Assembly (NCBI RefSeq): GCF_900890705.1
Contig: NZ_CAAHFH010000003.1
Location: 1 to 64,000 of the forward strand
From: Pontiella sulfatireligans
Lineage (GTDB): Bacteria; Verrucomicrobiota; Kiritimatiellia; Kiritimatiellales; Pontiellaceae
Direction of reading: 5' to 3'
Length of the DNA: 64,000 nt
A model generated the notes under the pieces. It was given only the letters and a program-made list of their open reading frames with translations, was not told the origin of the DNA and did not search any database. A program made the position numbers and the translations under genes. Positions 7,827-17,068 of the stretch are shown here, in pieces (the first letter of the stretch is position 1; each line of letters starts with the position of its first letter).

Positions 7827-10247
7827 CTAAAGTTCTTCAATCAGCAGTTTGATGAACCGTTGGTCCACCGTCATGCCATAGTTGTTGGTGACCGTTGAGT
7901 AGTCTCCAACAACAGGTCCGCTGGACTGGGAATCCCAATTATTGGTATTCCCCGGAACATACACCAGATCTGTAGTATCCACGAGCGTGTAGCCAATGCC
8001 GGCGTCGCCATCGCGTTTGGCGTAGACATAGCTGAACGTTGTCCCGTCGTTGTTCGCATCCACATGGCCCGTGTCGCCATTATTGGTCGGATTACCATTA
8101 AGAGCATACTCACGAAAGTTACTCGCTCCGTCCTCGTCGTCATCTCCAAAGGATCCTTCCTGCAGGTTGTACTGGATTGCATACGACTCGTACCCGGAAG
8201 GAAGCGAAGATAGATCAAAAGCCCAGACAGTCGTGAACCCATCCGCAAATTCTGCAAACAGAACGGACATGCCGTTGGTCCAGGATTTATCCCATGTCTC
8301 GCTCACCCTATTCGTCATCCCGTTGGCCCAGGTAATGAATCCGTTATCTACGTAATTGGTAGCAAAAAAATCGACCCAATTTCCGGCCCATTTAAACACA
8401 CCTTGGTCGAAATTAATTTGAGCATTGTCATCCAGACGTAGTGCGGCGTCAAAATTACCATCAATCTGCAGCAAGCCGCCATTAAGGTTGATCGTTCCAG
8501 TACCTTCGTCTATATCTCCCCATTCGACTTGCATGCCGCTGGTGACAATTGAACCGCCATTAAGATTGAGCGTGCCATCGCCCGAACCGTCGCCTACCCT
8601 AAGTGGATCAAATCCATTTTTTGCAATCAGCGACCCACCATTCATATTCAGGATGCCGGCACCTGTACGCCCAATCTCGAAAAGCCCTGTCTGCGTATAG
8701 ATGCCCCCATTGATCGTCAACTCGCCGGATGCGGGATTGAAACCTCCAAGAGATGTGGTTCCACCCGCGGAAATACTACCGGAATTCAGGAATCCAATGC
8801 CTTTCCGGGTAGTCCCGAAAATGCCGAATTCAATGCTACTCCCGGTGGTTAACTCACCGCCGTCAATTCGAAGGATACCCACGCCATTTCCTCCGCTGTT
8901 GCCCACTTGAATTTTATTATTTACGGCAAGGGCACCGAAATCAACAACGGCTACCGTGGCCGAGCTGTCGTTAGAGATAAACAGATCTTCCACCTCAACG
9001 TCAGATGCGATGACCAATGTGTCTCCATTCGCGGTATGATTTACAGTATCCTCTATGGTCGGCACCGTCCCGATATCCCAGTTCGCTGCCGTAGTCCAAA
9101 GCTGATCTCCACTGCCATTATTGAAGGTATGCGTTTCGGCAACACCATTGCTGACGGCAGGTTCCGTAACTGAAGAAAGGTTGTATGCCCAAACCGTGGT
9201 GAATCCATTCGTCACATCATTATAATCTGCAAAAAGCGCATTTCCATACGTAACGGACCAATAGCCGTAATCATACGTTATTCCATTGGTCCAGGAAGCA
9301 TCCCAGTTTTCGGTCAGCATATTGGTACCGCCAAGGATGTAGGATACCACATCATTCGTTACCAGTTCCGTCATGGCATCAACCTGATCACCGGACCAGT
9401 ACAGGACACCCTCCTGGAAAGCCAGCGTCGACTCATCCTGCATATTCACGTCCGGATCAACCTGCCACCACTCTCCTCCATATAGATTAACAACAGCGGT
9501 TCCGGCATCGGTCGAAGCATCGGCATCCATTGAAAGATTATTGTTGTTAACCAGCTTGCCTCCGTACAGGTTGACCGCTCCGTTGCCCTGACCAATACCG
9601 ATCTGCATCGTGTTGTTACTGCCCGCAATGCCTTCAGTAAACAGACCGCCATAAAGGTTGAGCACGCCCTCGTCCGTCGCAAGGTTACCGCCGCCAATCA
9701 TACTCCGGCCTGAAACGGTGTAGGTGCCGCCGTTTACATCGACCCGACCATTTACGCCGATTCCCTGTCCGGCTGTGCCGATCTTATTGTTCGTGGAGAC
9801 ATTAATGGATCCACTGTTGAGAACGAACAACGCCTCCCCCTGGGACGTAGCCTGCCCCGCAACAGAAATGTCATTGCCCACATAAAGATGGCCTCCATTG
9901 ACGTTCAACTCAGCATCTACTGGTCCATTGGAGAATTCATTCAACGCCACATCACCGATGGTAGTCAATGAACCGTTGGTTGCAACAAGAAGAATATTGT
10001 CACCACTCCCATGCCGTGACCAGAAACGATCTGCAAAAGCTGCATCGTCGATTGTGACCGCATCACCGGTCCAGTTGGCAGTGTCATTGGTCAGCGTCGG
10101 CACAAAGCCCACATTCCAGTTGGCCGGGTTGGTCCACATACCGTCCTCGCCATTGCCGTTCCATCTGGCGTTCTGCCCTGAAGCGGACATGACCGTCGCG
10201 ACCACTAACGCCGCTAACGTTGACATTTTAATATACTCTCTCATCAT
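7827..10247 (-). CDS. Secreted NGG-repeat passenger protein with TSP3-like tail
   Basis: The product has 806 residues. GGAGG lies 5 nt before the ATG, and the N-terminus MMREYIKMSTLAALVVATVM is a signal peptide. Two passenger blocks each open with a W-x-x-x-x-N-W motif (TNPANWNVGFVP, then TTAANWDIGTVP) and continue as short beta-strand repeats rich in LNxNGGxL and VGxGxGxG, typical of beta-helical autotransporter-like proteins. A D-rich segment FGDDDEDGASNF (about 700) resembles TSP3 calcium-binding repeats. The end (LVDTTDLV ... QRFIKLLIEEL) is the C-terminal module shared with the 1214-residue protein. There is no beta-barrel translocator and no PEP-CTERM, so the anchoring route is unclear. 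Probably an outer-surface structural or adhesive protein. Confidence 0.8.
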   Translation of the reverse strand: MMREYIKMSTLAALVVATVMSASGQNARWNGNGEDGMWTNPANWNVGFVPTLTNDTANWTGDAVTIDDAAFADRFWSRHGSGDNILLVATNGSLTTIGDVALNEFSNGPVDAELNVNGGHLYVGNDISVAGQATSQGEALFVLNSGSINVSTNNKIGTAGQGIGVNGRVDVNGGTYTVSGRSMIGGGNLATDEGVLNLYGGLFTEGIAGSNNTMQIGIGQGNGAVNLYGGKLVNNNNLSMDADASTDAGTAVVNLYGGEWWQVDPDVNMQDESTLAFQEGVLYWSGDQVDAMTELVTNDVVSYILGGTNMLTENWDASWTNGITYDYGYWSVTYGNALFADYNDVTNGFTTVWAYNLSSVTEPAVSNGVAETHTFNNGSGDQLWTTAANWDIGTVPTIEDTVNHTANGDTLVIASDVEVEDLFISNDSSATVAVVDFGALAVNNKIQVGNSGGNGVGILRIDGGELTTGSSIEFGIFGTTRKGIGFLNSGSISAGGTTSLGGFNPASGELTINGGIYTQTGLFEIGRTGAGILNMNGGSLIAKNGFDPLRVGDGSGDGTLNLNGGSIVTSGMQVEWGDIDEGTGTINLNGGLLQIDGNFDAALRLDDNAQINFDQGVFKWAGNWVDFFATNYVDNGFITWANGMTNRVSETWDKSWTNGMSVLFAEFADGFTTVWAFDLSSLPSGYESYAIQYNLQEGSFGDDDEDGASNFREYALNGNPTNNGDTGHVDANNDGTTFSYVYAKRDGDAGIGYTLVDTTDLVYVPGNTNNWDSQSSGPVVGDYSTVTNNYGMTVDQRFIKLLIEEL

Positions 10248-10289
10248 CTTACCCTCCGTTGGTTTTTATTTTCTGAATCATCTTTCATG

Positions 10290-11369
10290 TTACAGCATGA
10301 ATGCACGACGAACCATCAACATGATACCACCCATGGCAGCAACCAGCCCCAGCGTTGCCGGTTCCGGGATTGCCGCCCACATGGTGGTACTGCCGGCAGT
10401 GGCATCGTTATAGTCGACAAAAAGGATACTGCCCGTCCCGTTGGTGTAGCTGACATCCCAGTTTTCAGTCAGCATAGTGGTGCTTGAGCTATCCCAGGTG
10501 ATGTTTCCGGCGTCAACTGCGCTCGTGAATAAGGAAATTGAATCACCGTCTCTTTCCACAACACCGTTGCCGATGAAAAATTCAGCATCGTCGTTGGCAA
10601 CGGTGAACGCGTCGTCGCTCCATTTATTCCTGATCTGAAGCAACCCGCCGTTGATTTCCGCACGGGCGCTCCCCGCAGCGGTGTCATCCATTGAGAACAG
10701 GTCGACGGAGACCGTGCCGCCATTCAGAACGAACAGCCCGTCTCCCGCGCCATTGCCAACTTCCAAAGTTCCCGGCCCCCATTGTCCGGTCAGATCCAGT
10801 GTTCCAGCATTCATGGTCAGTGCTCCGGCGCCAGTTACCCCGACTCGCACACGCTCATTGGCGGTATAGGTCCCTCCGTTGATAGTAAGGTCTCCGGTTC
10901 CTGTGTTCCATCCACCAATCTGAGTCTGTCCGGAGGCTGTTATGCTTCCTGTATTTAAAGTGACGATGCCGCTGCGCGTACCAAATCGCCCGAGTTGAAA
11001 GTCCCCGCCAACACTCAGAGAGCCGCCATCTACATTCAGGATACCGACGCCCACACCATCGCTGTTGGCGATATCGAACCGACCGCCAGTGGTCAGGCTG
11101 CCACCACTTACAATGTTAAAGGTGCTGGTGCTGTTGTTGCCGTTATTAAAGGACGCCACTGTACCAGCGTCTGAGTCCAGATTCAGCAATGCTCCGCCGG
11201 ACGCTGTCTGTGTCACCGCATCTGCGGCGTCCGGCAAACCAGCGCTCCAGTTCGCCGGATTGCTCCAGAGATGGTCTCCTCCGCCATCTGTGAAGCCAGT
11301 CTGCGCCGACGCACTAATGGAACCTGTTACCAACAATGTAATTAAGAAACGAATACTACTCTTTTTCAT
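10290..11369 (-). CDS. PEP-CTERM surface protein with NGG repeats
   Basis: I place the start at the ATG of MKKSSIRFLITLLVTGSISA, preceded by AAGGAG at 8 nt, giving about 359 residues; an upstream in-frame ATG lacks such a site. After the signal peptide comes SNPANWSAGLPDAADAV, then beta-helical repeats (VDGGSLSVGGDF, LNGGTVSV). The end IPEPATLGLVAAMGGIMLMVRRAF is a complete PEP-CTERM sorting signal: the PEP motif, a hydrophobic stretch and terminal arginines. Such proteins are processed by an exosortase, none of which is encoded in this window. Probable role: extracellular matrix or sheath. Confidence 0.88.
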   Translation of the reverse strand: MKKSSIRFLITLLVTGSISASAQTGFTDGGGDHLWSNPANWSAGLPDAADAVTQTASGGALLNLDSDAGTVASFNNGNNSTSTFNIVSGGSLTTGGRFDIANSDGVGVGILNVDGGSLSVGGDFQLGRFGTRSGIVTLNTGSITASGQTQIGGWNTGTGDLTINGGTYTANERVRVGVTGAGALTMNAGTLDLTGQWGPGTLEVGNGAGDGLFVLNGGTVSVDLFSMDDTAAGSARAEINGGLLQIRNKWSDDAFTVANDDAEFFIGNGVVERDGDSISLFTSAVDAGNITWDSSSTTMLTENWDVSYTNGTGSILFVDYNDATAGSTTMWAAIPEPATLGLVAAMGGIMLMVRRAFML

Positions 11370-11568
11370 GTTTAGACCTCTCCTTGATGTGATCAGCATA
11401 TACAACTGAACAAATTTACTGTGTCACATATGTAAACGAGCCCTTCAGGCAACTTCTAAACGAATAATGTCAAAAAAAATGAAACTATATTTTCGGTGGA
11501 CATCTCATCGTTTCAAAAACAATGTAACGCATTGCTGAAAAAGGCTTAACAATGATGGAGCAAGCCAT

Positions 11569-13548
11569 TTACGGATACGGGCGCTCAATCACCTTTACCT
11601 GTTCGGGCAGCTTTTTCAATTCTTCGGCAGACATCTGCCCCGGAGTAATGACAAGTTCCCTCAGATGAACCAACTGCTTAATGGGCCAGATTATTTTCAT
11701 CGGTGTTCCGCGAATATCCAGCCGCTCCACCGGAAGTTCCTTCTGCGCCCAGAGCGCTTCAATGTCGGATCCACTGATATCCAGCTCGCGCAGTTTCAAG
11801 GCAACAAATAAGTTTTTTTCAGATGATATTATATTCAATCCTGACCCGCCCAGGCGAAGCCTGCTTTTTTCAGCGTCATATTCAAACCAGCCGTCCGTCC
11901 ATAAAGGATTGATTCCATGCAGATAGGCCTCGATGATCCTGGCTCGCTCCTCAAGATCAAACCGGTTTTTCTGGTCTTCCAGAACAACCGCAAAGGCTGG
12001 TCCTTGCCGATTGCCTAACCGATGGATCACATCGACCACCTGATCGGCGGTCAGTTTTTCATCGTCCGGCTTCATGGCGGCATAATCGCGAACCAGGTCG
12101 TGAACCGGATCTTCAGGGTGAATGCCTTGGGCGAACCAAGGCAGGGCCGCTCGGAAACGCTGTCGAGCCATAAGCACCTCACCCAGCGTGCGTGAAAGCT
12201 TTTCATCTCCGGGATGTTCCCCCAGCGCCGTCTCCAGAATGGCCAGCGCCCGATCAACATTTCCCTGGTTCTGGTAGCGCTGGGCAAGCAGGATAATGGA
12301 ATCGATACTCTCCGCATTCACCTTTTCAAGTTCCGTCTGCCCGGCCTCATAGAGCGCCAGCGTGCGCTCCGCATCCTGCCGCGCTTCGGTGGCCATCCGT
12401 TCCTTTTCACTGATTTTTATAAACCCAAAAACCGTACCGACCACAATAACGAGCAGAGAGCAAAGAACGGTCAGGCAAAAGCGGCGGTTGCGGCGGTAAA
12501 ACAGGTTAAGCTGTTTGAATACACCGGCATTCTCCGCCTCGGTTGCAAATCCGGTCAGGTATCGGTGCACCTCATCCCGCAGTGTATCGACCGAGGCATA
12601 GCGCCTGGCTGGATCCGTTGCGAGCGCTTTCATCGCTACCGCATTCAAGGCCATCGGGATATCCTGTTCCGGTGCCCGCTCAATCGGAGGCACGATGGCT
12701 CCATCCTTTGTCCGTTTTATGATCTCCTCTTCATCTCCGGTCAACGTACGCAGGAACGTGAGCATCGAATAGAGAATGCAGCCGAGTCCGTAAACATCGG
12801 TACGCGCATCGACCTTGCCATCGTCTTCCAGCCGTTCCGGCGCCATATAACCGGGCGTGCCTTTGAATTGGCCATACAGGTTGCTCGAACCCAGCAAATC
12901 CGGGTTAAACAACATACGATCCAATTCCTGCGGATTATCGCCTCCCAGTACACATCCAAGTCCCCAGTCGCAGACCAGCACGCGACCATATTCACCGATC
13001 TGGATATTCGCAGGTTTCAAATCAAGATGGAGCACGTTCACGGAGTGGGCATACGATACCGCATCGCAAATCTTCAGGAAAATCTGCAACAACGTCTCTA
13101 AAGGATATTTAGCCCGTGTTTTCCGGTCCCCTGCGTGCAGGTTCTCGATCAGCCCACGCAACGTTTGCCCCTGCTTCAGATCCATTGTAAAATAGGGCTG
13201 TTTACCTTCCTTTACCCCCACATCATGGATGGTGATGATGTTGGGATGATCGAGCCGTGCAGTCAGCCACGCCTCATGAATGAATGGATCACATAAATCT
13301 TCAGGAGCATCTTCGCGCAACATCGCCAGAGCAAGATGTCGTTTTGCACGGGCATCATACACCCTGTAGATCCGCTTCATGCCGCCCTCGGCGATCAGCT
13401 CGGCCGACTGGTAACGCTGCGTCACCTGCGAGAGATCATTCAGCGAAGGATTAATATCCTCCGTATCGATACCGTCATACTCTTCCGCCATGCGGTAAAA
13501 ATCCTGCACCAGTGGATTAATAGGAATGGATTTCGATTCGGGCTCCAT
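11569..13548 (-). CDS. Divergent transmembrane Ser/Thr protein kinase
   Basis: The product has 659 residues. Kinase domain about 50-335: the glycine loop reads AEGGMKRIYRVYD, the catalytic loop HLDLKPAN and the metal site CDWGLG (DWG in place of DFG). The strand that normally carries the VAIK lysine reads LALAML, with no lysine, while a lysine sits in the glycine loop. One transmembrane segment (about 357-378, LTVLCSLLVIVVGTVFGFI) follows, then TPR-like helices (about 400-480) and a short leucine-rich stretch (about 583-633, LRELDISGSDIEALW) to the C-terminus. The start is coupled to the sigma factor stop (TAATG). The kinase probably senses through its extracytoplasmic TPR/LRR part and acts with the sigma factor; the target is unknown. 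Confidence 0.85.
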   Translation of the reverse strand: MEPESKSIPINPLVQDFYRMAEEYDGIDTEDINPSLNDLSQVTQRYQSAELIAEGGMKRIYRVYDARAKRHLALAMLREDAPEDLCDPFIHEAWLTARLDHPNIITIHDVGVKEGKQPYFTMDLKQGQTLRGLIENLHAGDRKTRAKYPLETLLQIFLKICDAVSYAHSVNVLHLDLKPANIQIGEYGRVLVCDWGLGCVLGGDNPQELDRMLFNPDLLGSSNLYGQFKGTPGYMAPERLEDDGKVDARTDVYGLGCILYSMLTFLRTLTGDEEEIIKRTKDGAIVPPIERAPEQDIPMALNAVAMKALATDPARRYASVDTLRDEVHRYLTGFATEAENAGVFKQLNLFYRRNRRFCLTVLCSLLVIVVGTVFGFIKISEKERMATEARQDAERTLALYEAGQTELEKVNAESIDSIILLAQRYQNQGNVDRALAILETALGEHPGDEKLSRTLGEVLMARQRFRAALPWFAQGIHPEDPVHDLVRDYAAMKPDDEKLTADQVVDVIHRLGNRQGPAFAVVLEDQKNRFDLEERARIIEAYLHGINPLWTDGWFEYDAEKSRLRLGGSGLNIISSEKNLFVALKLRELDISGSDIEALWAQKELPVERLDIRGTPMKIIWPIKQLVHLRELVITPGQMSAEELKKLPEQVKVIERPYP

Positions 13549-14141
13549 TAGAATTCCACCTCCCTCATGATGGCGTTTACTTCTTTAATGAAGCGTGCTT
13601 TCACTCTGTTCTTCAAGGTGTAGACCGAATCAATACGTATGTCCAGTTGCTCTGCAATTGCTTTGACAGACCGGCCCTCCAGGCTGAACTCAAACACCTT
13701 CACTGCTGTTTCTGAAAAAATGCCCCGCAACCGTTCAAGCGCGAAATTGGTCATGTAGAGTTCCCACTCCTTCTGGATCATCTGCTCCAAATCTGATCCC
13801 TCGGACGCATGGATGGATTCTTCGATAGGCACATTGCCGGCGATCACGTTGCCGCGGCGCTGCTCTGCCTTATAGTAATCATAAACCGCATTGCGCACCA
13901 CATGGGCCAACCAGGTGCGGAACTTGGCCTGCTGCTTTTCGTAGCTCTGCAGATTTTTCCAAAGCTTAACCAGCACCACCTGCACCATATCCTCAAAGTC
14001 GTCCGCGTTGATATTCATGCGGTGCAGCAGGTGGCAGATAAAGCGTTCGTAATACTTAACAAAATCCGCCCAGGCCTCCTCGTCCGTCGGATCCTTCGCC
14101 CTCAGTACCAGCGACTGCCGTGTATTCCACTCTTCGTTCAA
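13548..14141 (-). CDS. ECF-type RNA polymerase sigma factor
   Basis: The product has 197 residues. Region 2 contains DFEDMVQVVLVKLWKNLQSY and FRTWLAHVVRNAVYDYYK, the usual sigma-70 region 2 signature. Region 4 (FSLEGRSVKAIAEQLDIRIDSVYTLKNR) is the helix-turn-helix for the -35 element. No ATG is suitably placed. The start appears to be TTG, with GGAG 6 nt upstream, so initiation may be weak. The downstream kinase gene overlaps the stop, as in PVC-group ECF sigma factors controlled by linked Ser/Thr kinases. No anti-sigma gene is adjacent. Probable targets are genes for envelope or polysaccharide functions nearby, but that is inference. Confidence 0.88.
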   Translation of the reverse strand: MNEEWNTRQSLVLRAKDPTDEEAWADFVKYYERFICHLLHRMNINADDFEDMVQVVLVKLWKNLQSYEKQQAKFRTWLAHVVRNAVYDYYKAEQRRGNVIAGNVPIEESIHASEGSDLEQMIQKEWELYMTNFALERLRGIFSETAVKVFEFSLEGRSVKAIAEQLDIRIDSVYTLKNRVKARFIKEVNAIMREVEF

Positions 14142-14176
14142 AACGCTCTCCAGTTGAGGAGGTAAAAGTACCCGGA

Positions 14177-15760
14177 TTACAGTTTGATTACACGCACAAA
14201 CGAAATGTGTACAGCGGCCCGGGAGGATTTGAATATGATGTCGTATTCCATCTCTTCAGCCGAAAACAAAGCCTTGTTGACAATGAAGGTTGCGGTCCTC
14301 AGTTTTTCAGTGCCTTTTAAATGAATCCGCTTACGCGCCCCTCCGTTCGCGGTCCGTATGCCCACATCCACCGTGCCGCGACCCATATCGAAATACGTCA
14401 CCTTCACCGCCACGTCCACCGGTCCACCGCCGCACCAGCGATCATCAACGGCCAAACCGATCTGCTTTCCTCTGCGCGCAATGTAGTCGTAATAGTGATC
14501 CGGCTGCACCATCCACATCTGATTCGGCGGCTGGTCGACTTTCACCACCGGTTCCGTTTCAAACCCATCGCTGTCGCGCTGATAGAGCCAGCGCTCAAAG
14601 TTTTTTACCGGCCCAATGCCCCGGACATAACTTTCGCGAAGCGAACACCAGATATCCGGAGTATCCTCGACAGTTCGCCCAAGGGTCTGCCCCACCCACA
14701 CCATCTGCTCTGGAATGATGGAAAATGAATTATAGAGGACATAATTGGACTGCATCTGGAGCAGTCGCAGGTTGGAGGTATGATATCGATAGGTGTAACT
14801 GTCGGTGTTGGGACCGAACCGAAAATCGCGCTTTTCCGTAGCCCAGGCTTCTTCATACTCCTCATTTTCCTCGCCGTGGAAAACCCGGCGCTTTAGGAGG
14901 TCGACTGATTCATCCACCCACAGATAACCGTTTTCATCCACCCTCTGCCCGATTATTTCATCCGGGATGTGATACAGATACATTTCGACGAAACCTCGGC
15001 GGATACCAAAACCCAGATCAAGCCCGTGTTGCGAAATCCCGCCCATAAACACCTTTTGCTCAACACCCTTGAACGCACGTGCCCAAGCATCCAGTCGTTC
15101 AATCACATGAGGAACCGTGTCGGGATCCACCCCGTGCGGCCCGATCCCCTCATCACCATTTGACGGCGAGGCATAGCCCAAAAATGCCCCCTTAAGTGCG
15201 TCCATATGCGGAATACCGCTTTTGCCCAGATGATCAATAAAGCGGATATAGCGTGTATGGAATTCAGGATGGGAAACTTCATAATTCGTCATCTTCGATT
15301 GTTTATGCTCTTCGCGGAAAGGGATGTCGTAATCATGAATCCACTCCGGTGCAAAATTGACGGCGGAAAAGAGCATCCGCAAGACTACGCTGTATCCACA
15401 CTCTTCCGCTTCCAGAATTCTCTGACGCAGAACATCGAATTTGAACTGCCCCTCCGTCGGATCCAGATCCTTCCATTTGATCCAAAGCGTTACCGTCGGA
15501 TTCATCGGAAGGTCCAACGGCTCAAGCAGTTTATCCAGTGAACGGTCCAAGCTGAATGAGCGTTCAACCGCCATTAAACTGGACGGTGCCGGTTTTACGT
15601 GCGGAGGCAACGACCAGTCCCAGCCATCAATCACATGATCCTTTTGTCGCCACTCCTGCGGACGGATTTCGTTCAGGGGGGTCTTCTGATATTCCGGCCA
15701 ATAAGGCCAATCCGCATAAATACTGGAGGCAACAAAAAAAAGTAGTATGAGTCTGATCAC
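14177..15760 (-). CDS. Secreted glycosidase-like protein, second member of the family
   Basis: The product has 527 residues with signal peptide MIRLILLFFVASSIYA. It shares with the 1214-residue protein the landmarks IDGWDWSLP, KDLDPTEGQFKFDVLRQRIL (a TIM-barrel-like W..L-P-T-E-G-x-F), HGEENEEYEE, LGRTVEDTPDIW and FERWLYQRDSDGFET. The last 110 residues form a beta-rich domain (YYDYIARRGKQIG to HISFVRVIKL), also shared. It lacks the passenger, TSP3 and tail modules, so it should be soluble in the periplasm or secreted. Conserved acidic residues in the E-P-T-E and EENEE segments are catalytic candidates. I cannot place it in a named GH family. Immediately upstream (4 bp) is a broken third copy, suggesting a former operon. 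Confidence 0.75.
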   Translation of the reverse strand: MIRLILLFFVASSIYADWPYWPEYQKTPLNEIRPQEWRQKDHVIDGWDWSLPPHVKPAPSSLMAVERSFSLDRSLDKLLEPLDLPMNPTVTLWIKWKDLDPTEGQFKFDVLRQRILEAEECGYSVVLRMLFSAVNFAPEWIHDYDIPFREEHKQSKMTNYEVSHPEFHTRYIRFIDHLGKSGIPHMDALKGAFLGYASPSNGDEGIGPHGVDPDTVPHVIERLDAWARAFKGVEQKVFMGGISQHGLDLGFGIRRGFVEMYLYHIPDEIIGQRVDENGYLWVDESVDLLKRRVFHGEENEEYEEAWATEKRDFRFGPNTDSYTYRYHTSNLRLLQMQSNYVLYNSFSIIPEQMVWVGQTLGRTVEDTPDIWCSLRESYVRGIGPVKNFERWLYQRDSDGFETEPVVKVDQPPNQMWMVQPDHYYDYIARRGKQIGLAVDDRWCGGGPVDVAVKVTYFDMGRGTVDVGIRTANGGARKRIHLKGTEKLRTATFIVNKALFSAEEMEYDIIFKSSRAAVHISFVRVIKL

Positions 15761-15764
15761 GGAA

Positions 15765-16680
15765 TTATTTCCCCAAAGTGGTTACCGCTCGCTTTTGGGA
15801 TGCAGCACCCACCCGTATGATACGTACAAACGAAATGACAGGATCAGTTTCCAATCCCTGGAAAACAACATCGTGTTCCATGCCTTTGGCACTAAAGACC
15901 GCGTTTTTCAGTAAAAAGGTGGCTGTTTTCAGCTTGCCGGAACCGGTCAGTTTGATGACGCGCCTTTGCCGACCAACGTGCATCTGAACCCTGCCTTTGC
16001 CGATATCAAAATAGGTGACCTTGATCGCTACATCCGTTGGCTTGCCGCCGCACCATCGGTCGTCAACGGCGAGGCCGATGCGCTTCCCAGAACGGGCGAT
16101 ATAATCGTAGTAGCGATCCTTTTCCACCATCCACATTTTGATGGGTTGCTTGATTTGCACAGCCGGTTCCGTTTCAAATCCATCGCTATCGCGCTGATAG
16201 AGCCAGCGTTCCCAGTTTTTGGCGGGGCCGTCTTTGCGCAGATAACTCTCGCGCATAAAACACCAGATATCCGGAGTGTTCTCGACCGTGCGCCCCAGTT
16301 CCAGTGCCACAAAAGGCAGCAATTCGGGAATGAGGGTATCCTTGTTGTGAACGTAGGAGCAGCGCATCTGCAACAGGCGCAGGTTGGAGCAGAAATAGCG
16401 GTAGGCAAAACTGTCGGTGCTGTGGCCGAAACGGAAACCGCGGGCGGCCGTCGCCCACGATGCCGACGTTGGGATGGATGGCCAATCCCGATGCATCCAC
16501 AATGGGCTCCCTTTTATAACGGATCATGGCCACATCTTTTCCAAGGTATGGAACTGCCACCGGTTTGTAGGTAGCCGGTAGGTTGAACGACCAACCGATG
16601 TCGGGAATGATGGTTTGTGTCCCGGCAAGGCCGATGGTCGCCAGCGACGCTATATATAGAATAGAAGTCCATTTCTTCAT
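15765..16680 (-). pseudogene. Broken third copy of the glycosidase-like family
   Basis: The 5' part starts MKKWTSILYIASLATIGLAG with GGAG 9 nt upstream and reads IGWSFNLPATYKP, equivalent to the WDWSLPPHVKP region of the intact neighbour. At about 16460 the frame shifts, and the second frame continues FRFGHSTDSFAYRYFCSN, LGRTVENTPDIW and WERWLYQRDSDGFET to the usual end SFVRIIRV. Compared with the 527-residue paralogue about 230 residues are missing, essentially the barrel's catalytic half. A deletion plus frameshift makes this non-functional as an enzyme. The 3' frame (about 225 codons) is well conserved, so the lesion may be recent or a truncated protein may still be made. Confidence 0.8.
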
Positions 16681-16714
16681 TGCACCCATCTCCATTCCGT
16701 CCAGATTCCTTAAA

Positions 16715-17068
16715 TCATATATCCTTGGGATCGGAGATGAAACTTGGATTGTCGGCGGAAATGTTGCGCGCCTTCAGATCCCGCAGGGTTTTGTGCTTTA
16801 CAGATTCGTAGGTGCTGAAGCTGATGATCTAGTCATAACCGAGTTCCAGCAGCTTTTGGATATTGTCGGCACCCCGCGATCCGGTCTCGATTTCAACGGC
16901 AATGCGTTTCCCGTCCTTTTCGGCATGCAGGTCTATGCACTGTTGTTGCCGATGGGCTTTTCCAGCTCAACCGTCCAGCCGTCATGCTCAAATTTTCGAT
17001 GGATCTCGTTGTCCCAATAGTTGTGGATGAGGCCGCCCTCTTTGCGTTTGGCTACACGATGCCACTGG
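16715..17068 (-). pseudogene. Remnant of a nuclease-like C-terminal domain
   Basis: Joining two frames on the minus strand gives GGLIHNYWDNEIHRKFEHDG, then after a frameshift DLHAEKDGKRIAVEIETG, NIQKLLELGYD, an in-frame TAG, and SFSTYESVKHKTLRDLKAR. The D...E-x-E-T-G pattern with a basic start resembles PD-(D/E)xK-like domains at the C-terminus of HerA/TraG-type ATPases. No start codon is preserved and there are at least two lesions. The remnant abuts the sulfatase stop. It suggests that a mobile or conjugative module once lay here; family assignment is tentative. Confidence 0.5.
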
